A stretch of 64,000 nt of DNA from Rhodococcus rhodnii. GTDB lineage: Bacteria; Actinomycetota; Actinomycetes; Mycobacteriales; Pseudonocardiaceae. Below, one piece after another: positions 51,988 through 60,625 of this stretch; the stretch's first letter is position 1, and every line of letters starts with the position of its first letter. Under the pieces are notes generated by a model. The model did no database searches. It saw only the letters and a list, made by a program, of their open reading frames with translations, and was not told the origin of the DNA. Location: NCBI GenBank assembly GCA_000720375.1, contig JOAA01000026.1:62001-126000 (forward strand), read 5' to 3'. The translations under genes were made by a program, and so were the position numbers.

Positions 51988-52629
51988 ATGGGAATCGTTC
52001 GAATCATCGCGATGTCGCTGCTGGCGGGCACGCTCGGCGCGGCATGTGCCGAGCCGGCGCCGCCGTCCCGGCCGGCGCCGCCGTCCCGGCCGGCGCCACC
52101 GGTGACGAAACCGCCGTCGCGGACCGCGAACAATGACCCGCAGATGCCGGCCGTGGTTGGGAAACGACTGTCCGAGGCCAAGGAACTGCTGTCCGCCAAG
52201 GGATACGGGCAGATCGAGGTGACCGACGGCAGCGGGGAAGGGCGTACGGTCCTCGAACCGCTGAACTGGGTGGTCACCGGTCAGGTGCCGGAGGCCGACT
52301 CGCCCGCGCCCGCCGGTACGAAGGTCACCCTGCGAGTGACGAAGCCGACCGACCAGACGACATCGCCGACGGCGACGCCCGCGGGCACGATCCCCAACGT
52401 GGTCTGCCGCGACCTGCAGAGCGCGCAGGACGCCTTACGCGGGGCGGGCTTCTTCGTCGTGATCTCCGAGGACGCGCTAGGACAAGGGCGAAAGCAGTTG
52501 GTCGACCGCAACTGGGTCGTCGTCCGGCAGTCCGTCCCGGCCGGAACGAAGCCGGAGAAATCGACCATGATCAGGCTCGGCACGGTGAAGTTCGGCGAGC
52601 CGACCGGTGATTCGGGGTGCCGCAGCTGA
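51988..52629 (+). CDS. lipoprotein with two PASTA-like domains
   Basis: A 213-residue surface lipoprotein. The signal ends at a lipobox-like LGAAC (Cys20), followed by a Pro-rich linker with the repeat PPSRPAPPSRPAPP, encoded by a direct 18-bp repeat. Two PASTA-like domains follow: about 53-118 (MPAVVGKRLSEAKELLSAKG) and about 132-200 (IPNVVCRDLQSAQDALRGAG). PASTA domains bind peptidoglycan fragments, so the protein probably monitors the cell wall. ATG follows GGTGGAG. It is co-transcribed with the DUF4230 gene; a hairpin follows its stop. Confidence 0.85.
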   Translation: MGIVRIIAMSLLAGTLGAACAEPAPPSRPAPPSRPAPPVTKPPSRTANNDPQMPAVVGKRLSEAKELLSAKGYGQIEVTDGSGEGRTVLEPLNWVVTGQVPEADSPAPAGTKVTLRVTKPTDQTTSPTATPAGTIPNVVCRDLQSAQDALRGAGFFVVISEDALGQGRKQLVDRNWVVVRQSVPAGTKPEKSTMIRLGTVKFGEPTGDSGCRS

Positions 52630-52655
52630 CGTTACAAGAATACGCAGGCCATCCG

Positions 52656-52682
52656 GGACGATCATCGGACACGTGATCGTCC
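52656..52682 (+). terminator. hairpin after the PASTA gene
   Basis: A perfect 9-bp stem (GGACGATCA / TGATCGTCC) with a 9-nt loop starts 27 nt beyond the PASTA stop. It may end the two-gene unit, so that the next four genes have their own promoter in 52683-52779. Confidence 0.5.
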
Positions 52683-52779
52683 TTGATTGTCACACCTGTC
52701 GTCACGAATTATTCGGCTACGTGGACAAGTCGATCTCTGGCGTCGACTGCTTTCGTTCCGACAGGACAGGATTCACGCG

Positions 52780-53532
52780 ATGAGCGACAAGCGTGGCGCC
52801 CAAGGCAGCCGTCGTGAGTGGACCAGGCCGCCCGCACCGCCGATCCGGTACTACCTCTGGCAACGGTGGGCTGACATGCGTGCGGGCAAGCGCGACGGCA
52901 AGGCCCTTCTGCAGCCGGCTTCGTTCGTGCCCGACGCGAGTGCCGGCAACGCCGCACAACCCATTGTGGACACTCCGGCCACCCGGCTGCTCTACGAGCT
53001 CTATCGCCAAGCCGTTGCGGTGGAAGGCATGGAGCAGGTCGCCAGGTGGTCACTCCTGGCCAGCGAACGGACGAGCGCGATCGCGGAACTGGCGAACGCG
53101 TCCGACCGGCTGCACGATGACGATCAGGTGCTGGCCGAAGTCGAGAAGGGCCCGGACTACGAACGCATAACGCTGGGCGAGAAGGACAGGCCAGAGGAAG
53201 TGCACCGGGCACGGCGGCAGCGGGAATTCGAAGAGGCTCGGCAGATCTCCCGCCGGGCGCGCCGCGACGCGTGCCAGAACCTCGCCAAGGCAGACGCGAT
53301 CATCAAGCAGAACCAGGTGAGTCAGGACAGCCTTCAGTGCGTGTCCGAGTTGCGTGAGCAACGGATCCACGCGCACTACGAGCGCCGGGCAGCGACCTAC
53401 TGGCGCAGTTTCGTCCAGGCCAGCCCGAATGAGAAAGCGAAAGAACTGTGCGAGAAGTTCCGGCCGGGGCTGCCCGGCGAGCGAATGCGGCTGTCCGCGC
53501 CGATGCCGTCGCCAAAGCGCGCCACACCATGA
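52780..53532 (+). CDS. soluble coiled-coil protein related to the ABC protein's N-terminus
   Basis: A 250-residue, highly charged helical protein with no signal peptide or membrane helix. Its middle and end (YERITLGEKDRPEEVH, RARRQREFEEARQISRRARR, QRIHAHYERRAATYWRSF) parallel residues about 100-185 of the ABC protein at 55903 (EARFGEERRS, RRRRREFEARRRELKAA, HEHAHRRLATYHRVL) in the same order, so the two share a coiled-coil domain. ATG at 52780 is used because protein-like sequence begins there. Its stop overlaps the next start (ATGA). Function unknown; it probably assembles with the transporter. Confidence 0.75.
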   Translation: MSDKRGAQGSRREWTRPPAPPIRYYLWQRWADMRAGKRDGKALLQPASFVPDASAGNAAQPIVDTPATRLLYELYRQAVAVEGMEQVARWSLLASERTSAIAELANASDRLHDDDQVLAEVEKGPDYERITLGEKDRPEEVHRARRQREFEEARQISRRARRDACQNLAKADAIIKQNQVSQDSLQCVSELREQRIHAHYERRAATYWRSFVQASPNEKAKELCEKFRPGLPGERMRLSAPMPSPKRATP

Positions 53533-54686
53533 CAGACAAGATCACCAAGGCGTGGAACCGCCTGCGTGGCCAAGCTGATGACGGCCGCACGCTGGACGTG
53601 CTGGTGTTCCAGCCTCCCGAGGTGGACCACAACCGGGAACGTGCCGCGATGGACGCGGAGATCGCCAAGCTGGGCAAGAAGTCCCTGGACGAGGCGACAC
53701 CGCATCCGGTCGACAACTATCTCAACGCCAGGGAAGAGCAATGGCTGGCCGCGGTGAACGGCGCGTACGCCGACTACCAACCGCAGGCGGGGTGGCGTAT
53801 CGGTGAGTCCAAAGCCCGGCTCGCTCGGCTTCGGACGCTGTATCAGTACCAGCGGCGTCGGGCGAACGATCTCCGTAGGGCTCGCAACCTCGCATTGATG
53901 CGGATCTTCTCCGGCGGTACCAAGGACCCGTCGTTGATCGCCGGACGCGGCTGGGCCGAGTTGATCTACCTCGGCGTGCTCGTGATCGCCGCGGTGGCTG
54001 ATCTCGTCGCGTTCGTCCAGGTGCTCGAAACCCTGATGCCGCTGGAAACGTCGCTGCGCCAGACGGTGCTGGTCACCGGGTTCACCGTGATAGCCCTGTT
54101 CCTCGCGCACAGCGTGGGCATCCTGGTGAAGAAGAAACGGCGGTGGGGCGCGGGCTCCTGTTTCGTGGCGTGGCTGGCGCTCGGCTTGGTCGCGGCGTGG
54201 GTCCGGTTGAGCGTGGGGTCCAAGCCGGTGGCTGGCGGCGGCTTCCGAGCACAGTCCGATGCCGGTGCTGACCAGGCGAATCCGGCGGAACCGACCGGAA
54301 TCATCGTCGCTGCGATCTTTCTGGGGCTGTACATCGGTAGTGGTCTGGCGGCGATGATCGGCGCCTACTTCGCGCACGAGTCGGAAGGCGCGGCCTATCG
54401 GCGGATTCTGCGTGCCGAGAAGTCGGCGATCCGTCGGTGCGCCCGGTGGGCGATGCGTTACGCGCGGGAGATCGCGAACCTGCGAGCACAGATCGAACAA
54501 CGCCAGGCTGCCAAGAAGCGCCTCGATGATGCGCAGGACGACTTGCACGCTCTGTCCGCCGAGCTCAAGCAGCGTGCGCGAATCGCCATCGCGGCCATCC
54601 TCGCTTCACCGTCGTCGACCGACGCGGTGCTCGAGGACGACCGCCGCCCACACACCTTCCGCTGGCCGCCACGGGAAGCGGCATGA
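53529..54686 (+). CDS. multi-pass membrane protein with coiled coils
   Basis: A 385-residue protein with a charged N-terminal helical region (1-140), about four transmembrane helices between 140 and 290 (AELIYLGVLVIAAVADLVAF, VLVTGFTVIALFLAHSVGIL, CFVAWLALGLVAAWV, IIVAAIFLGLYIGSGLAAMI) and a C-terminal coiled coil (about 295-355, RRCARWAMRYAREIANLRAQ, IEQRQAAKKRLDDAQDDL). No family recognised. ATG overlaps the previous stop by 4 nt and its own stop is followed within 24 nt by the OmpA-like gene. It is probably a structural partner of the transporter in this operon. Confidence 0.8.
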   Translation: MTDKITKAWNRLRGQADDGRTLDVLVFQPPEVDHNRERAAMDAEIAKLGKKSLDEATPHPVDNYLNAREEQWLAAVNGAYADYQPQAGWRIGESKARLARLRTLYQYQRRRANDLRRARNLALMRIFSGGTKDPSLIAGRGWAELIYLGVLVIAAVADLVAFVQVLETLMPLETSLRQTVLVTGFTVIALFLAHSVGILVKKKRRWGAGSCFVAWLALGLVAAWVRLSVGSKPVAGGGFRAQSDAGADQANPAEPTGIIVAAIFLGLYIGSGLAAMIGAYFAHESEGAAYRRILRAEKSAIRRCARWAMRYAREIANLRAQIEQRQAAKKRLDDAQDDLHALSAELKQRARIAIAAILASPSSTDAVLEDDRRPHTFRWPPREAA

Positions 54687-54709
54687 GACCCCAGAACAGG
54701 AGTGTCCTG

Positions 54710-55900
54710 ATGAACCGTGGGATTCTCACCGTGAGCTGCCTGGCATTGGCTTTCGCGCTCACCGCGTGCGGTGAAGAGCATCCCCCCGGGCCGAATCCGG
54801 ACGAGCCCAAGGCATCCGGATGTGAGCTCAGGAATGACCGGCCGCTGGCCATCGCGGTCGGTGCGCGAGCGAATGTCCCGCGGCCGGAGCTGTCCAAAGA
54901 GGTCACTGAGCTTACCGAGCGGGTCGTCACGGAACGCGAACAGCTCACGATGATCCGGATCGACGGGACGCCGAAGATCATCTTCGACGAACCGCCACCG
55001 CCTCGCGGCGGCAGTCCGACCGGTGACAAGAAGCTCGTCGACGACTATCTGGCAGTGGCCAGAAAAGCGTTCTCGGACAAGACCACGGCACAGGTCCCGC
55101 AGGCAGATGTGCTGCGAGCCTTGAGCCTCGCGGGCGACGCGACCGCGCGAGGCGGCACCATCGTCCTGCTGGACTCGGGATTGCAGACGGTGGACCCCGT
55201 GAACTTCACCACCGACGGATTCCTGCTCTCCGACCCCGCCGAGGTCGTCGGCCATCTGAAGAACGCCGAGCGGAACCTGTTGCCTGACCTGGCCGGCCGG
55301 ACGGTCGTGCTCTCCGGATTCGCCAAGGTCGCAAGCCCCCAGCCGACCTTGGACGACGATCTGTCCCGGCGCGTGCGAGCGATCTGGCGCGCCATCGCGG
55401 AGGCCGCAGGCGCCTGCGTGAACGAAGAACCACTGTCGACGACAGACGACTCGGCAAAGAATGTCCCGCCGGTGGCTCTCGTCCCGTTGCCGGCGCCGCC
55501 ACCTCCGAAGCCGTCTTGCGAACCGTTCGTCCTGACCGAGCGCCAAGTCTCGTTCATCCCTGACACCGCGCAGTTCCGTCAGCCAGACGCTGCCCGCGCG
55601 GCCGTGCAGCCGCTGGTCGAGGCGATGCGGGATGGGCGGCAACGGGTGGAGCTTGTCGGCAGTACGGCGTCAAGTGGTTCTGTGGCGGGGCGACAAGCCC
55701 TGTCGGAGCAGCGTGCCGCGGCGGTCAAGACGATGCTGGTCGAGCTTGGTGCCGACAGCAACCGCATCACGACAAGGGGAGTGGGGTCCAGCGGGCCCGA
55801 TCACGTGCCGGACGTGGGGCCCCGGGGTGAGTTGCTGCCCGGGCCCGCGGCGCTAAACCGCAAGGTCGTCGTCAACGTGAGTTGTCCTGGACGGGGCTGA
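54710..55900 (+). CDS. OmpA-family lipoprotein
   Basis: A 396-residue lipoprotein: signal with lipobox LTAC (Cys20), a middle domain (about 40-240; LAIAVGARANVPRPELS, GGTIVLLDSGLQTVDP), a Pro-rich linker (LPAPPPPKPS) and a C-terminal OmpA/MotB peptidoglycan-binding domain (about 285-390; FIPDTAQFRQPDAARAAV, ALSEQRAAAVKTMLVELG, LNRKVVVNVSC). It likely links the membrane complex to the cell wall. ATG at 54710 has an AGGAG site and begins the signal peptide; an ATG at 54683 would add nine residues. Its stop is 2 nt from the ABC gene. Confidence 0.88.
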   Translation: MNRGILTVSCLALAFALTACGEEHPPGPNPDEPKASGCELRNDRPLAIAVGARANVPRPELSKEVTELTERVVTEREQLTMIRIDGTPKIIFDEPPPPRGGSPTGDKKLVDDYLAVARKAFSDKTTAQVPQADVLRALSLAGDATARGGTIVLLDSGLQTVDPVNFTTDGFLLSDPAEVVGHLKNAERNLLPDLAGRTVVLSGFAKVASPQPTLDDDLSRRVRAIWRAIAEAAGACVNEEPLSTTDDSAKNVPPVALVPLPAPPPPKPSCEPFVLTERQVSFIPDTAQFRQPDAARAAVQPLVEAMRDGRQRVELVGSTASSGSVAGRQALSEQRAAAVKTMLVELGADSNRITTRGVGSSGPDHVPDVGPRGELLPGPAALNRKVVVNVSCPGRG

Positions 55901-55902
55901 GC

Positions 55903-58617
55903 ATGCCGACGGTCTTCTATGGACCGTTCGCTCGGCTCGCCGATGTCTGGCACGGCTGGCGGGACGGTCGGCAGGGAATTCCCGCCACCCACCGGGTGAA
56001 GATGCGCACGCCGCATCACACCGTGCTGATCCTGCGTGCCGAAGAGGCGTTCGACCATGAATGGCTGGTCTGTGCCGCGGCCATCGAACCGTACCTGGAC
56101 GAGTTCGCGGCACAGGCAGCACGGTTGGAACTGGCGAAGACCGAATTCAGCCAGGCAGAAGCGAACCTGGCGGCGCTCGTCGAACCGACCGAGGAAGAAC
56201 TGGGCGAGGCCAGGTTCGGCGAGGAACGCCGTTCGGCGACGGCGATCCAGCGTCGTCGCCGCCGCGAATTCGAGGCACGCCGACGGGAGCTGAAGGCCGC
56301 GGTGGCAGCGTGCGCCGGACGAGTCGAGTCGGCCGAAGGCGTTGTGACCCGGATCAACGAACGAATCAGACGCGAAGTGAAGGTCGCGTCGGTCCGGGTG
56401 ATCCGGCTGCACGAACACGCCCATCGCCGGCTGGCCACCTACCACCGGGTGCTGATCCGATTCCACCCCGACGGCGAACTCGTGGCCGCGGTTCTGGACT
56501 CGTCACAGCCTGAACTGCCGGAGTGGGTCGAACGCGCGCTGCGGCCGGACGAAGATTCGCCGGCCCGACCGGCTCCGAAGCCGAGCGAGCCGCCACAACC
56601 GCCTGCCGCGAGGACAATCCCGTTGACCGGGCGACTGGTGATCGGGTCGTCGCCTGCGAAGGCCCAGATCGTGATCGACGGTTTCGAAGTCGGCGCCGCC
56701 CACGCGGTCGTGGAGCCGAAAAGCGACGGCGTCCATCTGCATGACCTCGGTGCCGGAGCTGGAACGTTCCTGAACGGACGTCGGGTACTGCGCACCAAGC
56801 TTGAGCCCGGAGACGCGTTCGACATCGGTGACTACCGGTTCGCCCTCACCCAAGACGGGACGGCACTGCACCAGTACTGGCTTGGTGCTGCCGATCTGGT
56901 CGTGTTCGGGATGAACCGCCGCGTCGCTGTCAACGGCGTGGTCAAACCCCTGCTGACCAAGATGTCGTTCGTCCAGCGGGAGAACTCGGTGCTGGCCGTG
57001 ATCGGTGTGTCCGGAGCAGGCAAGAGCACGCTGTTCTCGGAGATCGTCGGTGAACTCAGCCATCTCAAGGGCGGCGGGCAGTTGTTCTTCCGGGGAATGC
57101 GGGTCAGCACCCACCTTGAGCAGCTGCGGCCACGGCTGGGTTACGTTCCACAGAAGGAAGAACACATACCGCAGAACCTCACCGTGCGTCAGGTGCTCGC
57201 GCACACCGACCGATGGCGGCATCGGCGCAACCGGGCCGACCGGACCGCGAAGATCGAGGAGGTCTGCCGGACCCTGGGCATCGAGTCCACCATCGACCAG
57301 ATGTTCCGCACGCTGTCGGGAGGACAGAAGAAGCGGGTCTCGATCGCCATGGAACTACTGGGCGAGCCGCATCTGCTGATGCTGGACGAGCCGACGTCCG
57401 GCCTGGACGCGGGCGCCGACCGGGCAGTGATGCGCGAGCTGCGGGCGATTTCACGGTCGGGAACCACGGTCATGGTCGTCACGCACTCCACCGAGCAGCT
57501 GACCGAATACGCCGACCAGGTTCTGATCATCGCGCGCGGCGGACGACCCGTCTACAGCGGGTTGCCTGCCCAGCTGCCGGCAGCGATCAAGCGATCGGGC
57601 ACGTACGCGGACCTGATGGAGCATGTCTCCGGTGACCCGGACACGCTGGCCGACGCGTACCAGTCAGGACCAGAGGTCAAGCGGGCAAGGGAAGCCGCTG
57701 AAAAACTGGATGGCGAGGCGACCAAACGTCCTGACCGGGTCCGTGGCAAGACCGGCACCTTCCTTCGGCAGCTGTTCGCACTGACCGTTCGGCAGATCGC
57801 GTTGTCCTATCCCATCGGCTCAGTCGTGAACAAACCGAACGTGGTCGGCAGAAGGTCGGCCAACAGGCAGGCCTTGTTCGTGTGCCTGTTGCCTTTCGTT
57901 CTGGCGGGAACCTCGGCCGCGATGGCGGTGATGGTCAGCATGGATGCCGGATTGGGGACAGCATTCGGTAACCACGCTGTCGTGCTGAGCGTTTTCACCA
58001 CACTCAGCGTGCTGTCCGGGCAGGCGCTGACGTACAGCAACCTGGTTGAGGAATTCGAGCTGATCCAGCGGGAACACCGGACCGGCCAGCTGGTGGCAGC
58101 GCTGGTCCTCGCCAAATGGCTGGTCTTCGCGGGTACAGCGGCGATCCAGGCTGCGCTGGCGGTTCTGGTGTTCCGGTTGTGGCGGCCAGGATCGGCCCGC
58201 ACAGTCACAGGTTGGGGACCGGACCTGGAACTGTTCGTCGGGCTTGCCGCGACCACGATCGCCGCGATGTCGGTCGGGATGCTCATGTCCGCGGTGGCGA
58301 AGGACCTCAAGCAGGCGGTTATGTTCACCTCGTTGGCGATCATCGCTCAGGTCGCTCTCAACGGCGTCACGAAGCCGTTGACCGGCGACTGGGTCGCGGG
58401 CAGTCTGGCGATGCTCTTGCCGGCCCGTTGGGGACTGGCCGCCAGTGCGTCCACAGTCGACCTGAATCACGCGGCTCCGGCAGCGATGGACGCGATGTGG
58501 GCGCCGACCACCGGCCAGCTGACCCTGAATCTGCTCGTACTGGCCGGATTGTCCACATTGTATGTGGTTCTGGCGATCCGCCTGCTGCGCAGAGCCATCA
58601 GAACACGCCACCGTTGA
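55903..58617 (+). CDS. FHA-domain ABCG-type transporter with coiled-coil N-terminus
   Basis: A 904-residue protein: coiled coil (about 50-190), Pro-rich linker, FHA domain (about 243-320; LHDLGAGAGTFLNGRRVL), ABC ATPase (about 335-590; Walker A GVSGAGKST at 368-376, signature LSGGQKKRVS at 471-480, Walker B LLMLDEPTSGLD at 491-502, H-loop VTHSTEQ) and an ABC2 membrane domain with about six helices (660-900). Order FHA-ATPase-membrane is that of the FHA-ABCG proteins. The FHA lacks the usual Arg and Ser that grip phosphothreonine (IGSSPAK, EVGAAHA), so it may bind a different partner. All coding motifs of the ATPase are intact. It ends directly against the convergent nucleosidase gene (58618). 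Confidence 0.9.
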   Translation: MPTVFYGPFARLADVWHGWRDGRQGIPATHRVKMRTPHHTVLILRAEEAFDHEWLVCAAAIEPYLDEFAAQAARLELAKTEFSQAEANLAALVEPTEEELGEARFGEERRSATAIQRRRRREFEARRRELKAAVAACAGRVESAEGVVTRINERIRREVKVASVRVIRLHEHAHRRLATYHRVLIRFHPDGELVAAVLDSSQPELPEWVERALRPDEDSPARPAPKPSEPPQPPAARTIPLTGRLVIGSSPAKAQIVIDGFEVGAAHAVVEPKSDGVHLHDLGAGAGTFLNGRRVLRTKLEPGDAFDIGDYRFALTQDGTALHQYWLGAADLVVFGMNRRVAVNGVVKPLLTKMSFVQRENSVLAVIGVSGAGKSTLFSEIVGELSHLKGGGQLFFRGMRVSTHLEQLRPRLGYVPQKEEHIPQNLTVRQVLAHTDRWRHRRNRADRTAKIEEVCRTLGIESTIDQMFRTLSGGQKKRVSIAMELLGEPHLLMLDEPTSGLDAGADRAVMRELRAISRSGTTVMVVTHSTEQLTEYADQVLIIARGGRPVYSGLPAQLPAAIKRSGTYADLMEHVSGDPDTLADAYQSGPEVKRAREAAEKLDGEATKRPDRVRGKTGTFLRQLFALTVRQIALSYPIGSVVNKPNVVGRRSANRQALFVCLLPFVLAGTSAAMAVMVSMDAGLGTAFGNHAVVLSVFTTLSVLSGQALTYSNLVEEFELIQREHRTGQLVAALVLAKWLVFAGTAAIQAALAVLVFRLWRPGSARTVTGWGPDLELFVGLAATTIAAMSVGMLMSAVAKDLKQAVMFTSLAIIAQVALNGVTKPLTGDWVAGSLAMLLPARWGLAASASTVDLNHAAPAAMDAMWAPTTGQLTLNLLVLAGLSTLYVVLAIRLLRRAIRTRHR

Positions 58618-60537
58618 TCAACTCTGTGCGCGCTGCTCTTCGGGTGTCCGGCTCAGAGCACCGCTGCCGACGAGGTGAAGGACGAACGCTGCCGCATTAC
58701 GTGCGGCGCGAACCTGGTCACGGTCGTTCTTGTGCACGCCCTTGTCGCTGACTGCCTTGATGAGAATCGAATCCACCCTGGTGCCGATCGTGGTGGCCTG
58801 GAAGCCGTGACCTTCCATGTCACCGCCGATCGCGTCCGGGTAGTCGTTGATCAGCTGCTCGACGGTCAGCTGGGAGTTGACCAGTTTGTTCCATGACAAC
58901 ATCAGTCCGATATGGATGGCTGTCCGCGTCCATCCGCGGCTGAGCGCCCGGCTTGCCTCCAACAGCAAATGCGAGACCGGGACACGTGGTCCCCGGGGCA
59001 ATTCGAACGTCTCGCCCAGCACATCGTGCAGTTTGCCGTGGTTGAGGTCCATGATCTCGCTGGCGACCAGAACGTGACCGGGCTGCGTGGCTGCGTCGAG
59101 TCCGTAGCAAATTCCTGTGATGATGGCGTAGTCAGGAGCCACATGCCTGATCGCCCTCGCGGTGACGTGGATGGAGCCCGCGTAGTTCGCCTCGCCCTGC
59201 ATTCCCGCCTGGACCACGAAGATCTCCGTGTCGTTGATCGAGCCGGCGGACCACACCGGTACCGGCCCGTCGAATCGTGGACTCAGCTTCTCCTGTTTCA
59301 ACTCCTCGATTTCGTCGAGCATCGCGTCGCGTTCGACGTCTGCCACTGTGACGATCAGCAGTCGGGTGCTTCCCATCAGCTGCCACGCTTCCTGTCGGGA
59401 CTTGATCGCTTCGATCCGGGCTGCCCGCAACCGAACTGCGGCCGTCACGGCGACCAGGACGAACGCCAGGGCCAGCCAGCGCATCAGCCAGCCCAGTGTC
59501 AGGGCGACGTCGGTCATCGGTGTCAGACGGGCCGGCTGCTGCCAGATCGCCTGATACAGCAACCACAATAGCGCTTGGCCGTACTCGACGAGCCCTCCCG
59601 TGCACGTGTGCACCGCACAGAAATCCCTTTCAAAGTCGTTCACCAGCAAGGCGTTCCCCATGACCGCTGCGATGACGGCCACTGCGAAGAGGCGGAAGAA
59701 GCTGATCGGCTTGATCGGGATGCGCTTTCCACGGCCTGGTACCGAACTGGAGACGCGGATCGCGATGTTGTGGCCGTCCTTGAACGGGTTGTAGGCGCCG
59801 CTGAGCCGGTTGAGGCGAAGCCGCGCCTGGTCGGTCGTCATTCCGCTGAGCGGGCAGAGCACTTCTGCTGTGGTCCCTTGATAGGTGACCCTGGCATCGC
59901 GGTCCTGCGCATGTCGCTCGGTCTCGATCGCGATGAGTCGGGTCAGTCTGGTCCGGACCTGATCGAACAACTCGTCGATCCGATTCTCGTTCTCCTGGTG
60001 GAACAAGGGCATGGTCCATTGCCGGGCCGCGGCGTCTGACCAGCCGAGGTCCTCCTGGGTCTTGGGTGACCGTGCGAACAGTGGATAGACGAGCATGCCC
60101 AGGTAGACGACGAGTACGTACCCAAGTGCGAGGGCAACTCCTACCAAGGTCGACGTCCCAGAAGCGTCGACCGCGAACGCCAGCAACGACAAGCCTAGCA
60201 AGATGAACGCGGGAGCAGCGAACAACAGCACACTCCAGCGACGGTCGACGAAGCTCAGTGAGCCGAGGCGCAACCCCTTCGGCTGCCAGGTTTTTTCACC
60301 GACCGCACGCGGTTCCAGCATGGCGACGGCGGTCGTGCCCTGAACGACAAGCCTGCCCTCGGTCGCGGCGAGATAGAGCACCAACGCGAGCGGTGCGCGG
60401 TTGCGGATGAAGCCGGCGACACCTCTCGGCCGCACTGTGTTGATCGCGGCTTTGGCGTGTTGTGCCCGCCGGACGCCGCGGGCGATGGCCCGGCACTGGG
60501 CGAAGGGGACGTGCCAATCGGAAACCGGCTGAGCCAT
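58618..60537 (-). CDS. membrane protein with C-terminal PNP/MTAN-type nucleosidase domain
   Basis: A 639-residue protein. Transmembrane helices: about 103-123, 130-152, 281-300 and 345-368, with a charged soluble stretch between. Residues about 392-625 are a nucleosidase: LLIVTVADVERDAMLDEI, AIITGICYGLDAATQPGHVLVA, GGDMEGHGFQATTI (Met-Glu pair) and ILIKAVSDKGVHKNDRDQVR with catalytic Asp598. It is thus a second, membrane-anchored PNP effector in the same island, without a NACHT module. The likely action is glycosidic cleavage of a nucleotide-type metabolite. ATG at 60537 has AAGGAG. Divergent from the Nudix regulator; its 3' end abuts the ABC gene's 3' end with no gap. Confidence 0.87.
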   Translation of the reverse strand: MAQPVSDWHVPFAQCRAIARGVRRAQHAKAAINTVRPRGVAGFIRNRAPLALVLYLAATEGRLVVQGTTAVAMLEPRAVGEKTWQPKGLRLGSLSFVDRRWSVLLFAAPAFILLGLSLLAFAVDASGTSTLVGVALALGYVLVVYLGMLVYPLFARSPKTQEDLGWSDAAARQWTMPLFHQENENRIDELFDQVRTRLTRLIAIETERHAQDRDARVTYQGTTAEVLCPLSGMTTDQARLRLNRLSGAYNPFKDGHNIAIRVSSSVPGRGKRIPIKPISFFRLFAVAVIAAVMGNALLVNDFERDFCAVHTCTGGLVEYGQALLWLLYQAIWQQPARLTPMTDVALTLGWLMRWLALAFVLVAVTAAVRLRAARIEAIKSRQEAWQLMGSTRLLIVTVADVERDAMLDEIEELKQEKLSPRFDGPVPVWSAGSINDTEIFVVQAGMQGEANYAGSIHVTARAIRHVAPDYAIITGICYGLDAATQPGHVLVASEIMDLNHGKLHDVLGETFELPRGPRVPVSHLLLEASRALSRGWTRTAIHIGLMLSWNKLVNSQLTVEQLINDYPDAIGGDMEGHGFQATTIGTRVDSILIKAVSDKGVHKNDRDQVRAARNAAAFVLHLVGSGALSRTPEEQRAQS

Positions 60538-60593
60538 TGTGCTCCTTATGCCGTAGTCCTCGTGGGGAGGACACTATGAGCGGGCCAACTTCC

Positions 60594-60612
60594 TGTCAAC
60601 GTGACAATTAGG
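60594..60612. promoter_or_regulatory. palindromic operator GTCAACGTGAC (candidate NrtR-type box)
   Basis: GTCA-ACG-TGAC (60595-60605) lies 20 nt upstream of the Nudix regulator start and 57 nt upstream of the divergent nucleosidase gene. It is part of TGTCAACGTGACAATTAGG, which resembles two further copies at 61741-61760 and 61795-61815. Binding of the Nudix regulator here would control both genes. Confidence 0.55.
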
Positions 60613-60625
60613 TACAGTTCGTCGC

